From Primorskyibacter aestuariivivens (GTDB lineage: Bacteria > Pseudomonadota > Alphaproteobacteria > Rhodobacterales > Rhodobacteraceae), in assembly GCF_028023675.1 (NCBI RefSeq), contig NZ_JAQIOZ010000003.1, positions 124,001 through 188,000 on the forward strand: DNA of 64,000 bases. The letters are read 5' to 3'. The translations under genes and the position numbers were made by a program. Below are positions 1 through 9,467 of this stretch, in pieces. The notes under the pieces were generated by a model that saw only the letters and a list, made by a program, of their open reading frames with translations, made no database searches and was not told where the DNA came from. Position 1 is the first letter of the stretch. Each line of letters opens with the position of its first letter.

Positions 1-2025
1 CGCGGCGTCGACATTCATTTCGCCTTCGTATTCGAAATCCGTCTCCATCCCGTCGAGGATCGAAATCGCGGCGCGCAGCCGTTTGCCGGTGCCCTCGAAC
101 TGGTTGCCGAATTGTGATTGCGAACAAAAGGCAACGCGTGGCTCAACCCCGAAGCGACGTGCATGACGTGCGGCCCCCAAGGCCACCTCGGCCAGGTTTT
201 CCGGCGTCGGCAGGGACCAGACATGGGTGTCGGCAAGGAACAGCGGCCCATCCTCAAGGATCATCATCGAAAGCGATCCGTGCGGGCGGTACTCCTCGCA
301 GCCCAGCACCTGCGTCACGTAGTTCAGATGCCAGCGGTATTCGCCAAAGGTGCCACAGATCATGCTGTCAGCCTCGCCCCGCTGGACCATGACCGCGCCG
401 ATGGCGGTGGTATTGGTGCGCATGACCGCGCGGGCGATGTCCGGTGTCACGCCGCGCCGCGCCATGATCTCGTGATAGGTGCCCCAATAATCGCGGTAGC
501 GCGGGTCGTTTTCCGGGTTCACGATCTCGAAATCACGGGAGGGCCTGATCTCCAGCCCGGCGCGTTCGCAGCGGCTCTCGATCACCTCGGGCCGACCGAT
601 CAGGATGGGTTTTTCGGTGGTTTCCTCCAAAATCGCCTGCGCCGCGCGCAACACGCGCTCGTCCTCGCCTTCGGTAAAGACGATACGCCGCGCAGCGGTG
701 GCCGCGGCCTCGAAGACCGGGCGCATGAGCAGGGCGGATTTGAACACCGAGGCGTTGAGCTTGGCCTTGTAGGCCTCCATGTCCCCGATCGGTCGGGCGG
801 CGACGCTGGTGTCCATCGCGGCCTTGGCCACCGCGCTTGACACCACCGCCGACAGGCGCGGATCAAAGGGTTTGGGGATCAGGTAATCGGCCCCGAAAGT
901 CAGTTGTTCACCCTGATAGGCCGCGGCCGCCTCGGCGCTGGTCGTGGCGCGGGCCAGTTCGGCGATACCTTCGATACAGGCAATCTGCATCTCATCGTTG
1001 ATCTCGCTTGCCCCCACATCCAGCGCACCCCGGAAGATAAAGGGGAAGCAGAGCACGTTGTTGACCTGATTGGGAAAATCGCTGCGCCCCGTGGCGATGA
1101 TCGCTCCGGGTGCCACTTTGCGCGCCTCGTCCGGCATAATCTCGGGTGTCGGGTTGGCCAGGGCAAAGATGATCGGGTTGTCCGACATTTTCGCGACCAT
1201 CTCGGGCTTGAGCACCCCGGGGCCCGAAAGGCCAAGGAACATATCCGCGCCGTCGATCACCTCGTCCAGCGTGCGTTTGGCGCTGTTCTGCGCATAGGCG
1301 GCCTTCTGCGCCGTCATCTCCTCGGTCCGGCCCTCATAGACCAGCCCCTTGATATCGCAAAGCCAGACGTTTTCGCGCTTTACGCCGAGTTTCAGCAGCA
1401 TGTTGAGGCAGGCAATGCCCGCCGCGCCGCCGCCGGTCGAGACGATCTTGATATCCTCGAATTTCTTGCCGGCCACGCGCAGCGCATTGGTGGCCGCCGC
1501 GCCCACAACAATGGCGGTGCCATGCTGGTCATCGTGAAAGACCGGGATATTCATCCGCTCGCGGCAGAGTTTCTCGACGATAAAGCAATCGGGGGCCTTG
1601 ATGTCTTCGAGATTGATCGCGCCAAAGGTCGGCTCCAGCGCGCAGACGATATCGGCCAGCTTCTCCGGATCGGTTTCATTCACTTCGATATCGAAACAGT
1701 CGATGCCCGCGAACTTTTTGAACAGGACCGCCTTGCCCTCCATCACCGGTTTGGAAGCCAATGCGCCGATATTGCCCAAGCCCAGCACCGCCGAGCCGTT
1801 GGTCACCACGGCCACAAGGTTGCCGCGCGCGGTGTAGCGCGCCGCGTTGGTCACGTCCTTGGTGATCTCCAGGCAGGCCTCGGCCACGCCCGGGCTATAG
1901 GCGCGGGCCAGGTCGCGACCGTTTGCCAACGGCTTGGTGGCGCGCACCTCCAGCTTCCCGGGTTTGGGGTTCTCATGGTAGAAAAGCGCCGCCTCGCGAA
2001 GCGTCTCGTTGCTGCTGTCACTCAT
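1..2025 (-). CDS. maeB: NADP-type malic enzyme with C-terminal phosphotransacetylase-like domain (partial, 3' end outside window)
   Basis: Oxidatively decarboxylates malate to pyruvate in the cytoplasm, feeding gluconeogenesis, NADPH supply and acetyl-CoA formation. The visible 675 residues start [20 protein letters not shown]. The malic enzyme domain fills about residues 1-430, with a Rossmann motif [15 protein letters not shown] and [15 protein letters not shown] phosphate-acetyltransferase-like domain follows ([14 protein letters not shown] onward) and runs off the left edge; family members are usually about 750-760 residues. The PTA-like part of MaeB proteins is normally regulatory, responding to acetyl-CoA, rather than catalytic. 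Codon use is typical of the window. An 18-bp palindrome lies 22 bases upstream of the start, also found before the pyruvate dehydrogenase operon at 55.5 kb, so the two are probably co-regulated. Confidence 0.95.
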   Translation of the reverse strand, partial: MSDSSNETLREAALFYHENPKPGKLEVRATKPLANGRDLARAYSPGVAEACLEITKDVTNAARYTARGNLVAVVTNGSAVLGLGNIGALASKPVMEGKAVLFKKFAGIDCFDIEVNETDPEKLADIVCALEPTFGAINLEDIKAPDCFIVEKLCRERMNIPVFHDDQHGTAIVVGAAATNALRVAGKKFEDIKIVSTGGGAAGIACLNMLLKLGVKRENVWLCDIKGLVYEGRTEEMTAQKAAYAQNSAKRTLDEVIDGADMFLGLSGPGVLKPEMVAKMSDNPIIFALANPTPEIMPDEARKVAPGAIIATGRSDFPNQVNNVLCFPFIFRGALDVGASEINDEMQIACIEGIAELARATTSAEAAAAYQGEQLTFGADYLIPKPFDPRLSAVVSSAVAKAAMDTSVAARPIGDMEAYKAKLNASVFKSALLMRPVFEAAATAARRIVFTEGEDERVLRAAQAILEETTEKPILIGRPEVIESRCERAGLEIRPSRDFEIVNPENDPRYRDYWGTYHEIMARRGVTPDIARAVMRTNTTAIGAVMVQRGEADSMICGTFGEYRWHLNYVTQVLGCEEYRPHGSLSMMILEDGPLFLADTHVWSLPTPENLAEVALGAARHARRFGVEPRVAFCSQSQFGNQFEGTGKRLRAAISILDGMETDFEYEGEMNVDAA

Positions 2026-2047
2026 GTCTCTGGCCCTCAAATCTTGG

Positions 2048-2065
2048 TAGTTTAACGTTAAACTA
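2048..2065. promoter_or_regulatory. 18-bp perfect palindrome, candidate operator of maeB
   Basis: TAGTTTAACGTTAAACTA is a perfect inverted repeat with a central CG, the usual layout of LacI-family operators. It sits 22 bases before the maeB start codon. The 14-base core GTTTAACGTTAAAC recurs exactly before aceE (55548-55563), with a degenerate copy at 55706-55721. The identity of the regulator is inference; a PckR-like LacI protein would fit the central-carbon targets. Confidence 0.65.
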
Positions 2066-2238
2066 TTTTCTTGAGTCGTGCATTGTCGTTTTTGGCGGAT
2101 ACAGTTTCAATCCTGCACTGTAAATCGGCACACCGCAAATCCGCAGATGTTTGCGCAACCATCCGGGCATGGCGGGCCTTGCATCCCGGTGGTCGGGGGC
2201 AGATCATGGGCAAAACATCCAAGCGACAGGGAGCCGCC

Positions 2239-2640
2239 ATGAGTCTATCCGACGCCGCACGCGCCGTGCGCGAAAACGCCTATGTGCCATATTCCGGATT
2301 CAAGGTGGGGGCCGTGATGCAGGCGGAGGACGGGTCTCTGCATCCGGGCTGCAACGTTGAAAACGTGGCCTATCCCGAAGGCACTTGTGCCGAGGCGGGG
2401 GCCATTGCCGCGATGGTTGCGGCCGGGCAAACCCGGATCACCGCCGCCTATGTCATCGCCGACAGTCCCACGCCGGTCACGCCCTGCGGCGGCTGCCGCC
2501 AAAAGCTGGCGGAATTTGCCGAAGGGCCGGGCACGGTGATCACCATGGCCAATCTGGACGGGGTGGAGATGACGATGACCATGGCGGAGCTTCTGCCCGG
2601 GGCTTTTGCGACCTCTCACATGGAAAACGTTGAGACATGA
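2239..2640 (+). CDS. cdd: cytidine deaminase
   Basis: Deaminates cytidine and deoxycytidine to uridine and deoxyuridine in pyrimidine salvage. The 133-residue protein has the family's normal single-domain length. It shows the zinc and catalytic motifs TCAEAGAI (Cys ligand and catalytic Glu) and PCGGCRQ (two Cys ligands). The start ATG is chosen because an AGGGAG ribosome site lies just upstream and MSLSDAARAVRENAYVPYSGF matches family N-termini; an open frame extends further 5' without family character. It is the first gene of a five-gene salvage operon, and its TGA overlaps the deoA ATG. Confidence 0.95.
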   Translation: MSLSDAARAVRENAYVPYSGFKVGAVMQAEDGSLHPGCNVENVAYPEGTCAEAGAIAAMVAAGQTRITAAYVIADSPTPVTPCGGCRQKLAEFAEGPGTVITMANLDGVEMTMTMAELLPGAFATSHMENVET

Positions 2641-3944
2641 GCGACGCGCGCGCCATCAATGCCGCGCTGCGCCGGGGCGAGATGCCCACGGGCGAAGACC
2701 TGCAGTGGTTCGCGCAGGGGCTGGCCGATGGGGCGGTCAGCGATGCGCAGGCCGGGGCCTTTGCCATGGCGGTCTGCCTGCGCGGGCTGGACGAGCCCGG
2801 GCGCGTGGCGCTCACACGGGCGATGCGCGACAGCGGACGGGTCTTGCACTGGGACCTGCCGGGGCCGGTGCTGGACAAACATTCCACCGGGGGCGTGGGC
2901 GATTGCGTTTCGCTGGTGCTTGCGCCAGCGCTGGCGGCCTGCGGGGCCTATGTGCCGATGATCTCGGGGCGCGGGCTGGGACATACCGGTGGCACGCTGG
3001 ACAAGATGGAGAGCATACCGGGGCTGAGCACGCAGCTTGAAGAGCGCCATTTCCGCGAGGTTGTGGCTAAGACCGGCTGCGCCATCGTCTCTGCCTCCTC
3101 CGACATCGCACCGGCCGACAAGCGGCTTTATGCGATCCGCGATGTGACGGCGACTGTGGAAAGCCTTGATCTGATCACCGCGTCGATCCTGTCCAAGAAA
3201 CTGGCCGCGGGGCTTGAAGGGCTGGTGCTGGACGTCAAGCTAGGCTCCGGTGCCTTCATGAAATCCCATGAGGACGCGCGCGCTTTGGCCAAGGCGCTGG
3301 TTGGCACCGCCAATGCTGCCGGTTGTCCGACACAAGCGATGATCACCGATATGAACCAACCGCTTGCGCCCGCTTTGGGCAATGCGCTTGAGGTGGATGC
3401 GGCGATGCAGGTGCTGACCGGGGGCGTCAAAGATCCGCTTTATGACCTGAGCTGTGCGCTGGGCGGGGCGCTGCTCGCGGCGGGCGGTTTGGCAGACACG
3501 CCCGAGGGCGGCGCGGGCCGTATCGCGCGCGCCATTGACAGTGGCACGGCCGCCGAGCGGTTTGGCCGGATGTGCGCGGCCATGGGCGGGCCGGTGCAAT
3601 TCGCCGAGAACTGGCAGCGCTTCCTGCCCGAAGCGCCGGTGATCCGTGAGATCACGGCACAGGACAGCGGCTATGTCACGGACATGCAGGGCGAGGCGCT
3701 GGGGCTGGCGGTCGTCGCACTGGGTGGCGGGCGGCAGGTAGAAAGCGATCTGGTCGATCCGGCGGTGGGCCTGTCGGATGTGGTGCGTCTGGGCGATTGG
3801 ATTGACAAGGGCCAACCGCTCGCGCGCGTCCACGCGGCCCGCGAAAGTCAGGCCGAGGCAGCGGTGCGCGCGGTGCGTGGCGCGATCACGCTGGGCGATA
3901 CGCGCCCACCGCCGCAACCGCTTGTGTTTGAAAGGATTTCCTGA
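2637..3944 (+). CDS. deoA: thymidine phosphorylase
   Basis: Phosphorolyses thymidine and deoxyuridine to base plus deoxyribose-1-phosphate. The 435-residue protein has the glycosyltransferase family 3 layout: a helical N-terminal domain, the phosphate-binding stretch DKHSTGGVGDCVSLVLAP (about residues 80-97), the signature region MISGRGLGHTGGTLDKMES, and a C-terminal mixed domain (VGLSDVVRLGDWIDKGQPL). The start overlaps the cdd stop as ATGA and its stop overlaps deoB, so translation is coupled. It follows cdd in the pathway order cytidine, uridine, base plus sugar phosphate. Confidence 0.95.
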   Translation: MSDARAINAALRRGEMPTGEDLQWFAQGLADGAVSDAQAGAFAMAVCLRGLDEPGRVALTRAMRDSGRVLHWDLPGPVLDKHSTGGVGDCVSLVLAPALAACGAYVPMISGRGLGHTGGTLDKMESIPGLSTQLEERHFREVVAKTGCAIVSASSDIAPADKRLYAIRDVTATVESLDLITASILSKKLAAGLEGLVLDVKLGSGAFMKSHEDARALAKALVGTANAAGCPTQAMITDMNQPLAPALGNALEVDAAMQVLTGGVKDPLYDLSCALGGALLAAGGLADTPEGGAGRIARAIDSGTAAERFGRMCAAMGGPVQFAENWQRFLPEAPVIREITAQDSGYVTDMQGEALGLAVVALGGGRQVESDLVDPAVGLSDVVRLGDWIDKGQPLARVHAARESQAEAAVRAVRGAITLGDTRPPPQPLVFERIS

Positions 3945-5152
3945 TGCCGCGCGCGTTTCTTGTGGTGATGGATTCGGTGGGAATCGGCGGCGCGCCGGAT
4001 GCCGATCAGTATTTCAACGGCACCACGCCGGATAGCGGGGCGAACACGCTGGCCCATATTGTCGAAGCCTGCGCCGAGGGCCGCGCGGAAGAGGGGCGTT
4101 CGGGACTGTTGCGCCTGCCCAATCTGGATCGGCTGGGGCTTGGCGCGGCGTGTCGCCTCGCGTCTGGTGACGATGTGCCGGGACTCGGCGTGACGCCACA
4201 GGGGCTTTGGGGGGCCGCAACCGAGCAATCGCGGGGCAAGGATACCCCGTCGGGCCATTGGGAGCTTGCCGGGCTGCCGGTGCCCTGGGATTGGCACAGC
4301 TTTCCCGATACTGTCCCGGCCTTTCCCGACGAGATCAGCGCGCTGGCCGCGAAACTGGCGGGGACCGAGGGGATTTTGGGCAACCGCCATGCATCCGGGA
4401 CCGAAATCCTCGAAGATCTGGGCGAGGAACATGTGAAAACCGGGTGGCCGATTTGCTACACCTCGGTGGACAGCGTGTTGCAGATCGCTGCGCATGAGGA
4501 ACATTTCGGGCTGGACCGGTTGCTGAAGCTTTGCGCCGATCTTGCCCCGCATCTGCATGAAATGCGCGTCGGCCGCGTCATTGCGCGGCCCTTTGTTGGC
4601 GAACCCGGTGCCTTCAAACGCACCGGGAACCGCCGGGATTACGCCGTGACGCCGCCGGGAAAGGTGCTCACCAACTGGGTGCAGGAGGCGGGGCATCCGG
4701 TCCACGCCATCGGCAAGATCGGCGATATCTTTTCCATGCAAGGCATTGATAAAGTGTCGAAAGGCAGCGATGCGGAGTTGATGGAGCATCTCGCCCATGA
4801 GGTCGCCACCGCGCCCGATGGCGCGCTGGTCTTTGCCAATTTCGTTGAGTTCGACAGCCTCTATGGCCACCGGCGCGACGTGTCGGGCTATGCCCGCGCG
4901 CTGGAGTGGTTCGACGCCGCCATCGGTCCGGTTCTGGACGCGTTGCGCGCCGGTGATCTGATGATCCTGACCGCGGATCACGGCAATGACCCCACATGGG
5001 TCGGCACCGATCACACGCGCGAACGCGTTCCCGTTCTGGGCGCAGGACAAGGGAGCAATGGCATCGGGCTGGTCGATTTCACCTCAGTCGCCGCTTCTCT
5101 TTCTGATCATCTTGGCGTGACTTATCCACAGAACCTACGGAGTTTCCTGTGA
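3944..5152 (+). CDS. deoB: phosphopentomutase
   Basis: Interconverts (deoxy)ribose-1-phosphate and (deoxy)ribose-5-phosphate, passing DeoA's product towards the pentose pathway. The 402-residue protein belongs to the alkaline-phosphatase superfamily. Metal-binding motifs are the N-terminal VVMDSVGIGGAPDAD and the C-terminal TADHGNDPTWVGTDHTRE. The GKDTPSGHWELAG segment is also typical. It starts at the A of the deoA stop codon, and its own stop is overlapped by the GTG start of add. No deoC is in the window, so the next step must be encoded elsewhere. Confidence 0.95.
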   Translation: MPRAFLVVMDSVGIGGAPDADQYFNGTTPDSGANTLAHIVEACAEGRAEEGRSGLLRLPNLDRLGLGAACRLASGDDVPGLGVTPQGLWGAATEQSRGKDTPSGHWELAGLPVPWDWHSFPDTVPAFPDEISALAAKLAGTEGILGNRHASGTEILEDLGEEHVKTGWPICYTSVDSVLQIAAHEEHFGLDRLLKLCADLAPHLHEMRVGRVIARPFVGEPGAFKRTGNRRDYAVTPPGKVLTNWVQEAGHPVHAIGKIGDIFSMQGIDKVSKGSDAELMEHLAHEVATAPDGALVFANFVEFDSLYGHRRDVSGYARALEWFDAAIGPVLDALRAGDLMILTADHGNDPTWVGTDHTRERVPVLGAGQGSNGIGLVDFTSVAASLSDHLGVTYPQNLRSFL

Positions 5153-6135
5153 GTTTTCGAACATTTCCCAAAGTTGAGCTTCACCTTCATCTCGAAGGTG
5201 CGGCCCCGCCGAAATTCATCGCCGGGCTGGCGAAAGAGAAACATGTGGATATCTCCGGTATCTTTGATGAGCGGGGCAATTATGCCTTTCGCGATTTTCT
5301 CCAATTTCTCAAGGTCTACGAGGCTGCAACGCAAGTGCTGCAAAGCCCCGAGGATTTCCGCCGCCTGACATTGGCGGTGCTGGAGGAAAGCGCCTCACAT
5401 GGGGTGGTCTATAGCGAGACTTTCCTGTCGCCCGATTTCTGCGGTGGCGGGGATGTTGGCGCGTGGCGTGAGTACCTGCATGCCATACGTGAGGCTGCGG
5501 ATCAGGCTGAGCGCGATTTCGGTATCACGCTGCGCGGCATCGTCACCTGTATCCGCCATTTTGGCCCGGATCAGGCCAAACGCATTGCGCTTTGCGCGGC
5601 GGAAACCGCCGATGACTGGCTGACGGGCTTTGGTATCGCGGGGGATGAGAACGCCGGACAACCCGCTGATTTCGCCTATTCTTTCGACATGGCACGCGAA
5701 GCTGGTCTGCGGCTGACCGCCCATGCCGGGGAATGGGGCGGGCCGCAATCGGTGCGCGAGGCCTGGCGCGACCTGCGCGTCGAACGCATCGGCCACGGCG
5801 TGCGCGCGATTGAAGACCTGGCGCTGGTCGAGGAACTGGCCGAGGCGGGCGTGGTGTTCGAGGTCTGCCCGGGCTCCAATTTGGTGCTGGGGGTCTACCC
5901 GAACCTTGCCGCGCATCCCATTGAAAAGCTGCGCGAACGCGGCATCAAGTTGACCGTATCCACCGATGACCCGCCGTTTTTCCACAGCACCATGACCCGC
6001 GAGTTTGAAAATCTCGCCCGTGTGTTCGAATGGAACGAGGATGATGTCCGCGCGCTGAACCAGACGGCCATCGACGCCGCGTTCTGTGACGCATCAACCC
6101 GTGACAAAATCCTGAAAAAGCTGGAGACCGCATGA
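5149..6135 (+). CDS. add: adenosine deaminase
   Basis: Converts (deoxy)adenosine to (deoxy)inosine. The 328-residue TIM-barrel amidohydrolase shows the metal motif VELHLHLEG (HxH) near residue 12, then [18 protein letters not shown] and STDDPPFF, together the zinc ligands and catalytic Glu/His/Asp of the family. The GTG start overlaps the deoB stop (GTGA), which fixes it; there is no better ATG upstream. A purine deaminase inside an otherwise pyrimidine-type operon makes the cluster a general nucleoside salvage unit. Some relatives act on adenine or other bases, but the length and motifs favour adenosine. Confidence 0.9.
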   Translation: MSFRTFPKVELHLHLEGAAPPKFIAGLAKEKHVDISGIFDERGNYAFRDFLQFLKVYEAATQVLQSPEDFRRLTLAVLEESASHGVVYSETFLSPDFCGGGDVGAWREYLHAIREAADQAERDFGITLRGIVTCIRHFGPDQAKRIALCAAETADDWLTGFGIAGDENAGQPADFAYSFDMAREAGLRLTAHAGEWGGPQSVREAWRDLRVERIGHGVRAIEDLALVEELAEAGVVFEVCPGSNLVLGVYPNLAAHPIEKLRERGIKLTVSTDDPPFFHSTMTREFENLARVFEWNEDDVRALNQTAIDAAFCDASTRDKILKKLETA

Positions 6136-6764
6136 CCGAGCATCTCACAATCGTCGATCACCCGCTGGTGCAGCACAAGCTCACCCTGATGCGCGACAAA
6201 TCCACGCCCACCACCGATTTCCGGCGGCTTCTGCGCGAGATCAGCCAGTTGCTGGCGTACGAGATCACCCGCAACCAGCCAATGACAACCCGCAAGGTCG
6301 AAACGCCCCTACAGGAGATGGAGGCCCCGGTTCTGGCGGGCAAGAAACTGGCGCTGATCTCGATTTTGCGCGCGGGTAACGGGCTGTTGGACGGGGTTCT
6401 TGAACTGATCCCCACGGCGCGGGTGGGGTTTGTCGGACTTTACCGGGACGAAGAGACGCTGACCCCCGTACAATACTACTTCAAGGTGCCCGACGCGCTG
6501 GAAGACCGGTTGGTGATTGCGGTCGATCCGATGCTGGCCACCGGCAATTCATCGGTGGCGGCGATTGACCTTCTCAAACAGGCGGGGGCGCGCAATATCC
6601 GGTTTCTGTGCCTTTTGGCCGCCCCCGAAGGTGTCGCGCGAATGAAAGAGGCGCATCCGGACGTGCCCATCGTGACAGCTGCGCTCGATAGCCATTTGAA
6701 CGAAAAGGGATATATCGTTCCGGGCCTTGGCGATGCCGGGGATCGGATGTTCGGAACCCAGTAA
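6132..6764 (+). CDS. upp: uracil phosphoribosyltransferase
   Basis: Makes UMP from uracil and PRPP, completing salvage of the base released upstream. The 210 residues are the normal length. The PRPP loop appears as [19 protein letters not shown], and the C-terminal uracil-binding region as [17 protein letters not shown]. The start ATGA overlaps the add stop. It is the last gene of the operon; the next gene begins 65 bases downstream after a short stretch without a clear terminator. Confidence 0.96.
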   Translation: MTEHLTIVDHPLVQHKLTLMRDKSTPTTDFRRLLREISQLLAYEITRNQPMTTRKVETPLQEMEAPVLAGKKLALISILRAGNGLLDGVLELIPTARVGFVGLYRDEETLTPVQYYFKVPDALEDRLVIAVDPMLATGNSSVAAIDLLKQAGARNIRFLCLLAAPEGVARMKEAHPDVPIVTAALDSHLNEKGYIVPGLGDAGDRMFGTQ

Positions 6765-6829
6765 CGTTATCAATGCTTTACTAAAGACCCACGGTTTGCC
6801 ATGCTGCACCAAACCTGTGGGGACCGGTT

Positions 6830-8143
6830 ATGAAAATATTGAATGTTTACGCTGCTTTGGCTGTTGTCGTTGGATTCGGCTTCAACGGCGCGCCTGTATC
6901 TGCCCAAATCTCGGGTGATCTTTCCGTGCCTGCGGAAATTCCGCCCGCTTCTTATACCGGCAAGCAATATGTCGACAGCCGTGGTTGTATCTACGTGCGC
7001 GCCGGTGTGGACGGCACAACGACCTGGGTGCCGCGCGTGGCGCGCAACCGCAAGGTGCTGTGCGGTCAGACGCCGACGAACGCTGGCACGCGAGAAGCTG
7101 CCGCCCCGGCGCAGCGTTCGGCCCCCAAACCCGAGGTGATCGAAATCACGCCAGAGCGTTCCACGGCCGCTGCCGCGCCGCGCCCCGAGCCGCAACCGGT
7201 GGTCCGTCAGGACTCCCGCCGTGAGCCTATGCGCACCGTGGCCAGCAAACCGGCGGTGCAGCCGCGAAAAACGCGCCGTGTGGTCAGCAAGCCGGTGGAA
7301 ATCGTTCCGTCAGCACCCGTCACAACGGCCCGCGTGGTCACACCATCCACGACAAGCACCGGAAAATGTCAGGGTGCGTCGCCGATCTCGAACAAATACA
7401 TTAATAATGACCGGGGACTTCCCGTGCGCTGCGGTCCCCAAACCGAGCCGATCGTGACCATCAAGGGCTACACCAGGAAAGTCCGCACCGCCGATGGCGT
7501 CGAGCGTGTACGCGTCCCCGGCGTCAAGGTCTATGCCAGCCGCAAAGGCCAGCGCCATGTGGACAATTATACCGTGATCGCCCCCAAGGCCGCCACGGCC
7601 CGCGGCGCATCAGAGCCGGTTGCGCTCCCGCCCGGGTACAAATCCGCATATACGGATGGACGGCTGAGCACCACGCGCGCGCATCAGACACTGGATGGGC
7701 GTCGCAAGATGCTGCTGACCTGGACCTCGCAGCAGCCGCGCAGGCTCATTGACCGTTATACCGGGCAGGACGTGACGCATATGTTCCCGGACCTGCGCTA
7801 TCCGTTCCTGTCGCTCAAGCAGCAGCGCGCCGCCGAGACGACTGCGCCCGTGCGCACCGCCCGTCGCGCCGAACCGGTCAAGGTTGCGCCGCCCATGCCG
7901 ATCCGCGAGGCCAGCCACCGCTTTATCCAGATCGGCAGCTTCACCTCGCCCGCCAAGGCGCAGAGGGCAATCCAGCTTCTGCAATCGGCTGGCCTGCCGG
8001 TGCGCGTGAACGAATATACCAAGGGCGGACAAGGCTACCGTATGGTTTTGGTCGGTCCGTTTGCGGATCAGGGGCGGCTTGACGCGGCGCTGAACACCGT
8101 GCGCAACCGCATCGGCTATCGCGACGCGTCGCTGCGCAAGTAA
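6830..8143 (+). CDS. secreted SPOR-domain protein
   Basis: The 437-residue protein begins with a signal peptide (MKILNVYAALAVVVGFGFNG, cleavage probably after VSA). A cysteine-containing segment follows (SRGCIYVRAG to KVLCGQTP), then a long Pro/Arg/Ala-rich low-complexity linker (about residues 85-180), a second Cys-bearing region (GKCQGASPIS, VRCGPQTEP), and a C-terminal SPOR domain (HRFIQIGSFTSPAKAQ to the end). SPOR domains bind denuded peptidoglycan glycans, so a periplasmic or outer membrane role at the division septum or in wall remodelling is likely. The exact function is not recognised. A clear rho-independent terminator follows. Confidence 0.8.
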   Translation: MKILNVYAALAVVVGFGFNGAPVSAQISGDLSVPAEIPPASYTGKQYVDSRGCIYVRAGVDGTTTWVPRVARNRKVLCGQTPTNAGTREAAAPAQRSAPKPEVIEITPERSTAAAAPRPEPQPVVRQDSRREPMRTVASKPAVQPRKTRRVVSKPVEIVPSAPVTTARVVTPSTTSTGKCQGASPISNKYINNDRGLPVRCGPQTEPIVTIKGYTRKVRTADGVERVRVPGVKVYASRKGQRHVDNYTVIAPKAATARGASEPVALPPGYKSAYTDGRLSTTRAHQTLDGRRKMLLTWTSQQPRRLIDRYTGQDVTHMFPDLRYPFLSLKQQRAAETTAPVRTARRAEPVKVAPPMPIREASHRFIQIGSFTSPAKAQRAIQLLQSAGLPVRVNEYTKGGQGYRMVLVGPFADQGRLDAALNTVRNRIGYRDASLRK

Positions 8144-8164
8144 GCGTTTCTTACAAACACCATG

Positions 8165-8190
8165 AAGCCGGGCCCATTGCGCCCGGCTTT
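8165..8190 (+). terminator. rho-independent terminator of the SPOR gene
   Basis: Perfect 9-bp stem AAGCCGGGC / GCCCGGCTT with a 7-base loop, followed by TTTGT, starting 21 bases after the stop codon at 8143. It also lies just beyond the 3' end of the convergent gene at 8205, so it may serve both strands. Confidence 0.8.
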
Positions 8191-8204
8191 GTCATGTCTG
8201 TCGG

Positions 8205-9230
8205 TCACTCGCCGCAGATCGCCTGTAGCCGCAACCAGTCATTGTCGGACATCACAGGGTCTGCATCCTGCCCGGCCATCGGATCGGCCTCGATCAGGGG
8301 CAAGGTGGTTTCGCCGGTCACATCCAGCGCATAGGCGTAGGGCGTCGAATGCAGCCTCGTTGCCTTGAACGCGGCCAATAGCGTCTCAGCGGCGAGCGGT
8401 TCAGGTGCCTGTCCCATCAAGGTTTCCGAATAGTCCTGCAGCTCCGCGAGCGGCAGTTTGCCGGTGGTCAGCAATTGGCCGGTGGCCAGCATCCCGGCCT
8501 GACGCAGAAGCGGTTCCAGCGGGTCGCGTGCGCCCGCGCGCAGGTTCTCGGCAAGCACGAAACCTGCCGCTGCTTCCGGGTCCTCGTTATCCTCCAGCAC
8601 GTCGCGATTGAGCAGGATGAACCCGCCCGGCAGATGCGCGGTCTGGCGACTGCCCGCGCGCAGGACGATGACATCCCCGGCGCGCTCGGGCCCAAGGACG
8701 CGCCGCGCCAGCATGCGCAAGGCCGGGGAGGATGCCTCGGCCCGGCAGGGCGGGCCGCTCACGCGGGACATCTCGTTGAGGAGTTGCAAGCCGATGGCAT
8801 CGCGTTTCACCGCAGGGACCACCCTGAGCGTATGGTTGACCAGCGCATCGGGCAGCCAGAACACCGCGAGCGCCGCGCAACTTGCCAGCGCGGCTGCGCC
8901 CAGCACCCAGCGTAACCGCCCCTGACGCGGGCGGCGGCGGTCGATCTCGCGCCGGAGCCGTTCGATGGCGGCAACCATTTCCTTTGAATCCTCGCCCAGC
9001 TCCAGTTCTTCGCCGGGATCGCCATCGGGGGAGTAACGGGCCGGGGTCTGGCCGGGATTTCCGCGCTCCACCGCCGCCAATGACCAATGGGTCAGGGGGC
9101 GGTCATTTATGTCCGACAAGACCAGCGTCGCATCGCCCAGCGATACGACGACCTCACGCCGCTGCGCATCAGGGGCAGGCCGCCACAAACCGGTGGCTTC
9201 AAGCCGCTGGTAGTCTTTCAATGCTGTCAT
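8205..9230 (-). CDS. membrane protein resembling an M48 metallopeptidase without the HExxH site
   Basis: The 341-residue protein has a cytoplasmic N-terminal part with a charged stretch (about 82-105), one membrane segment (about 109-126) and a periplasmic C-terminal domain. Residues 199-230 (HLPGGFILLNRDVLED, then FVLAENLRAG) follow the M48 family pattern in which LPGG, a short strand and a helix precede HExxH. Here the helix reads LAENLR, so the zinc-binding histidines are absent. A non-catalytic, M48-derived role is inferred from this local pattern only. It may be a conserved hypothetical of the Rhodobacteraceae. It sits at the 3' side of the ccoGHIS operon but is 74 bases away and need not be part of it. 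Confidence 0.5.
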   Translation of the reverse strand: MTALKDYQRLEATGLWRPAPDAQRREVVVSLGDATLVLSDINDRPLTHWSLAAVERGNPGQTPARYSPDGDPGEELELGEDSKEMVAAIERLRREIDRRRPRQGRLRWVLGAAALASCAALAVFWLPDALVNHTLRVVPAVKRDAIGLQLLNEMSRVSGPPCRAEASSPALRMLARRVLGPERAGDVIVLRAGSRQTAHLPGGFILLNRDVLEDNEDPEAAAGFVLAENLRAGARDPLEPLLRQAGMLATGQLLTTGKLPLAELQDYSETLMGQAPEPLAAETLLAAFKATRLHSTPYAYALDVTGETTLPLIEADPMAGQDADPVMSDNDWLRLQAICGE

Positions 9231-9304
9231 TGCGTCGGGCCTGCTCCGCCTCGTTATGCGCGGATATTAGCATAGCTGCCCGGCACGTGTAAGAGCCGCG
9301 CGGC

Positions 9305-9463
9305 TCACGGCTTGGGGTGGTCATCCCATTGATCGCTGAGAATACGGCGGGCATTGCCCTCGGGGTCGTCATATTGCTTTGACTTCACCGTGAAGACAAA
9401 GGCCAGAAGGCCAAGCCCGCCCAGAACAAGCGCAATCGGGATCAGGTAAACAATCACGTTCAT
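9305..9463 (-). CDS. ccoS: cbb3-type cytochrome oxidase assembly protein CcoS
   Basis: A 52-residue membrane protein required to place haem and copper in the CcoN subunit of cbb3 oxidase. It has one N-terminal transmembrane helix (MNVIVYLIPIALVLGGLGLL) followed by the typical CcoS cytoplasmic tail VKSKQYDDPEGNARRILSD. The length matches the family. The gene starts 4 bases after the ccoI stop on the same strand, the standard ccoGHIS order. The short length makes it easy to overlook. Confidence 0.92.
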   Translation of the reverse strand: MNVIVYLIPIALVLGGLGLLAFVFTVKSKQYDDPEGNARRILSDQWDDHPKP

Positions 9464-9467
9464 TGCG

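Noticed and set aside
904-2055. A 383-codon plus-strand open frame opposite maeB
   Set aside because: The minus strand gives an uninterrupted malic enzyme with correct motifs; the plus frame has no ribosome site or domain.
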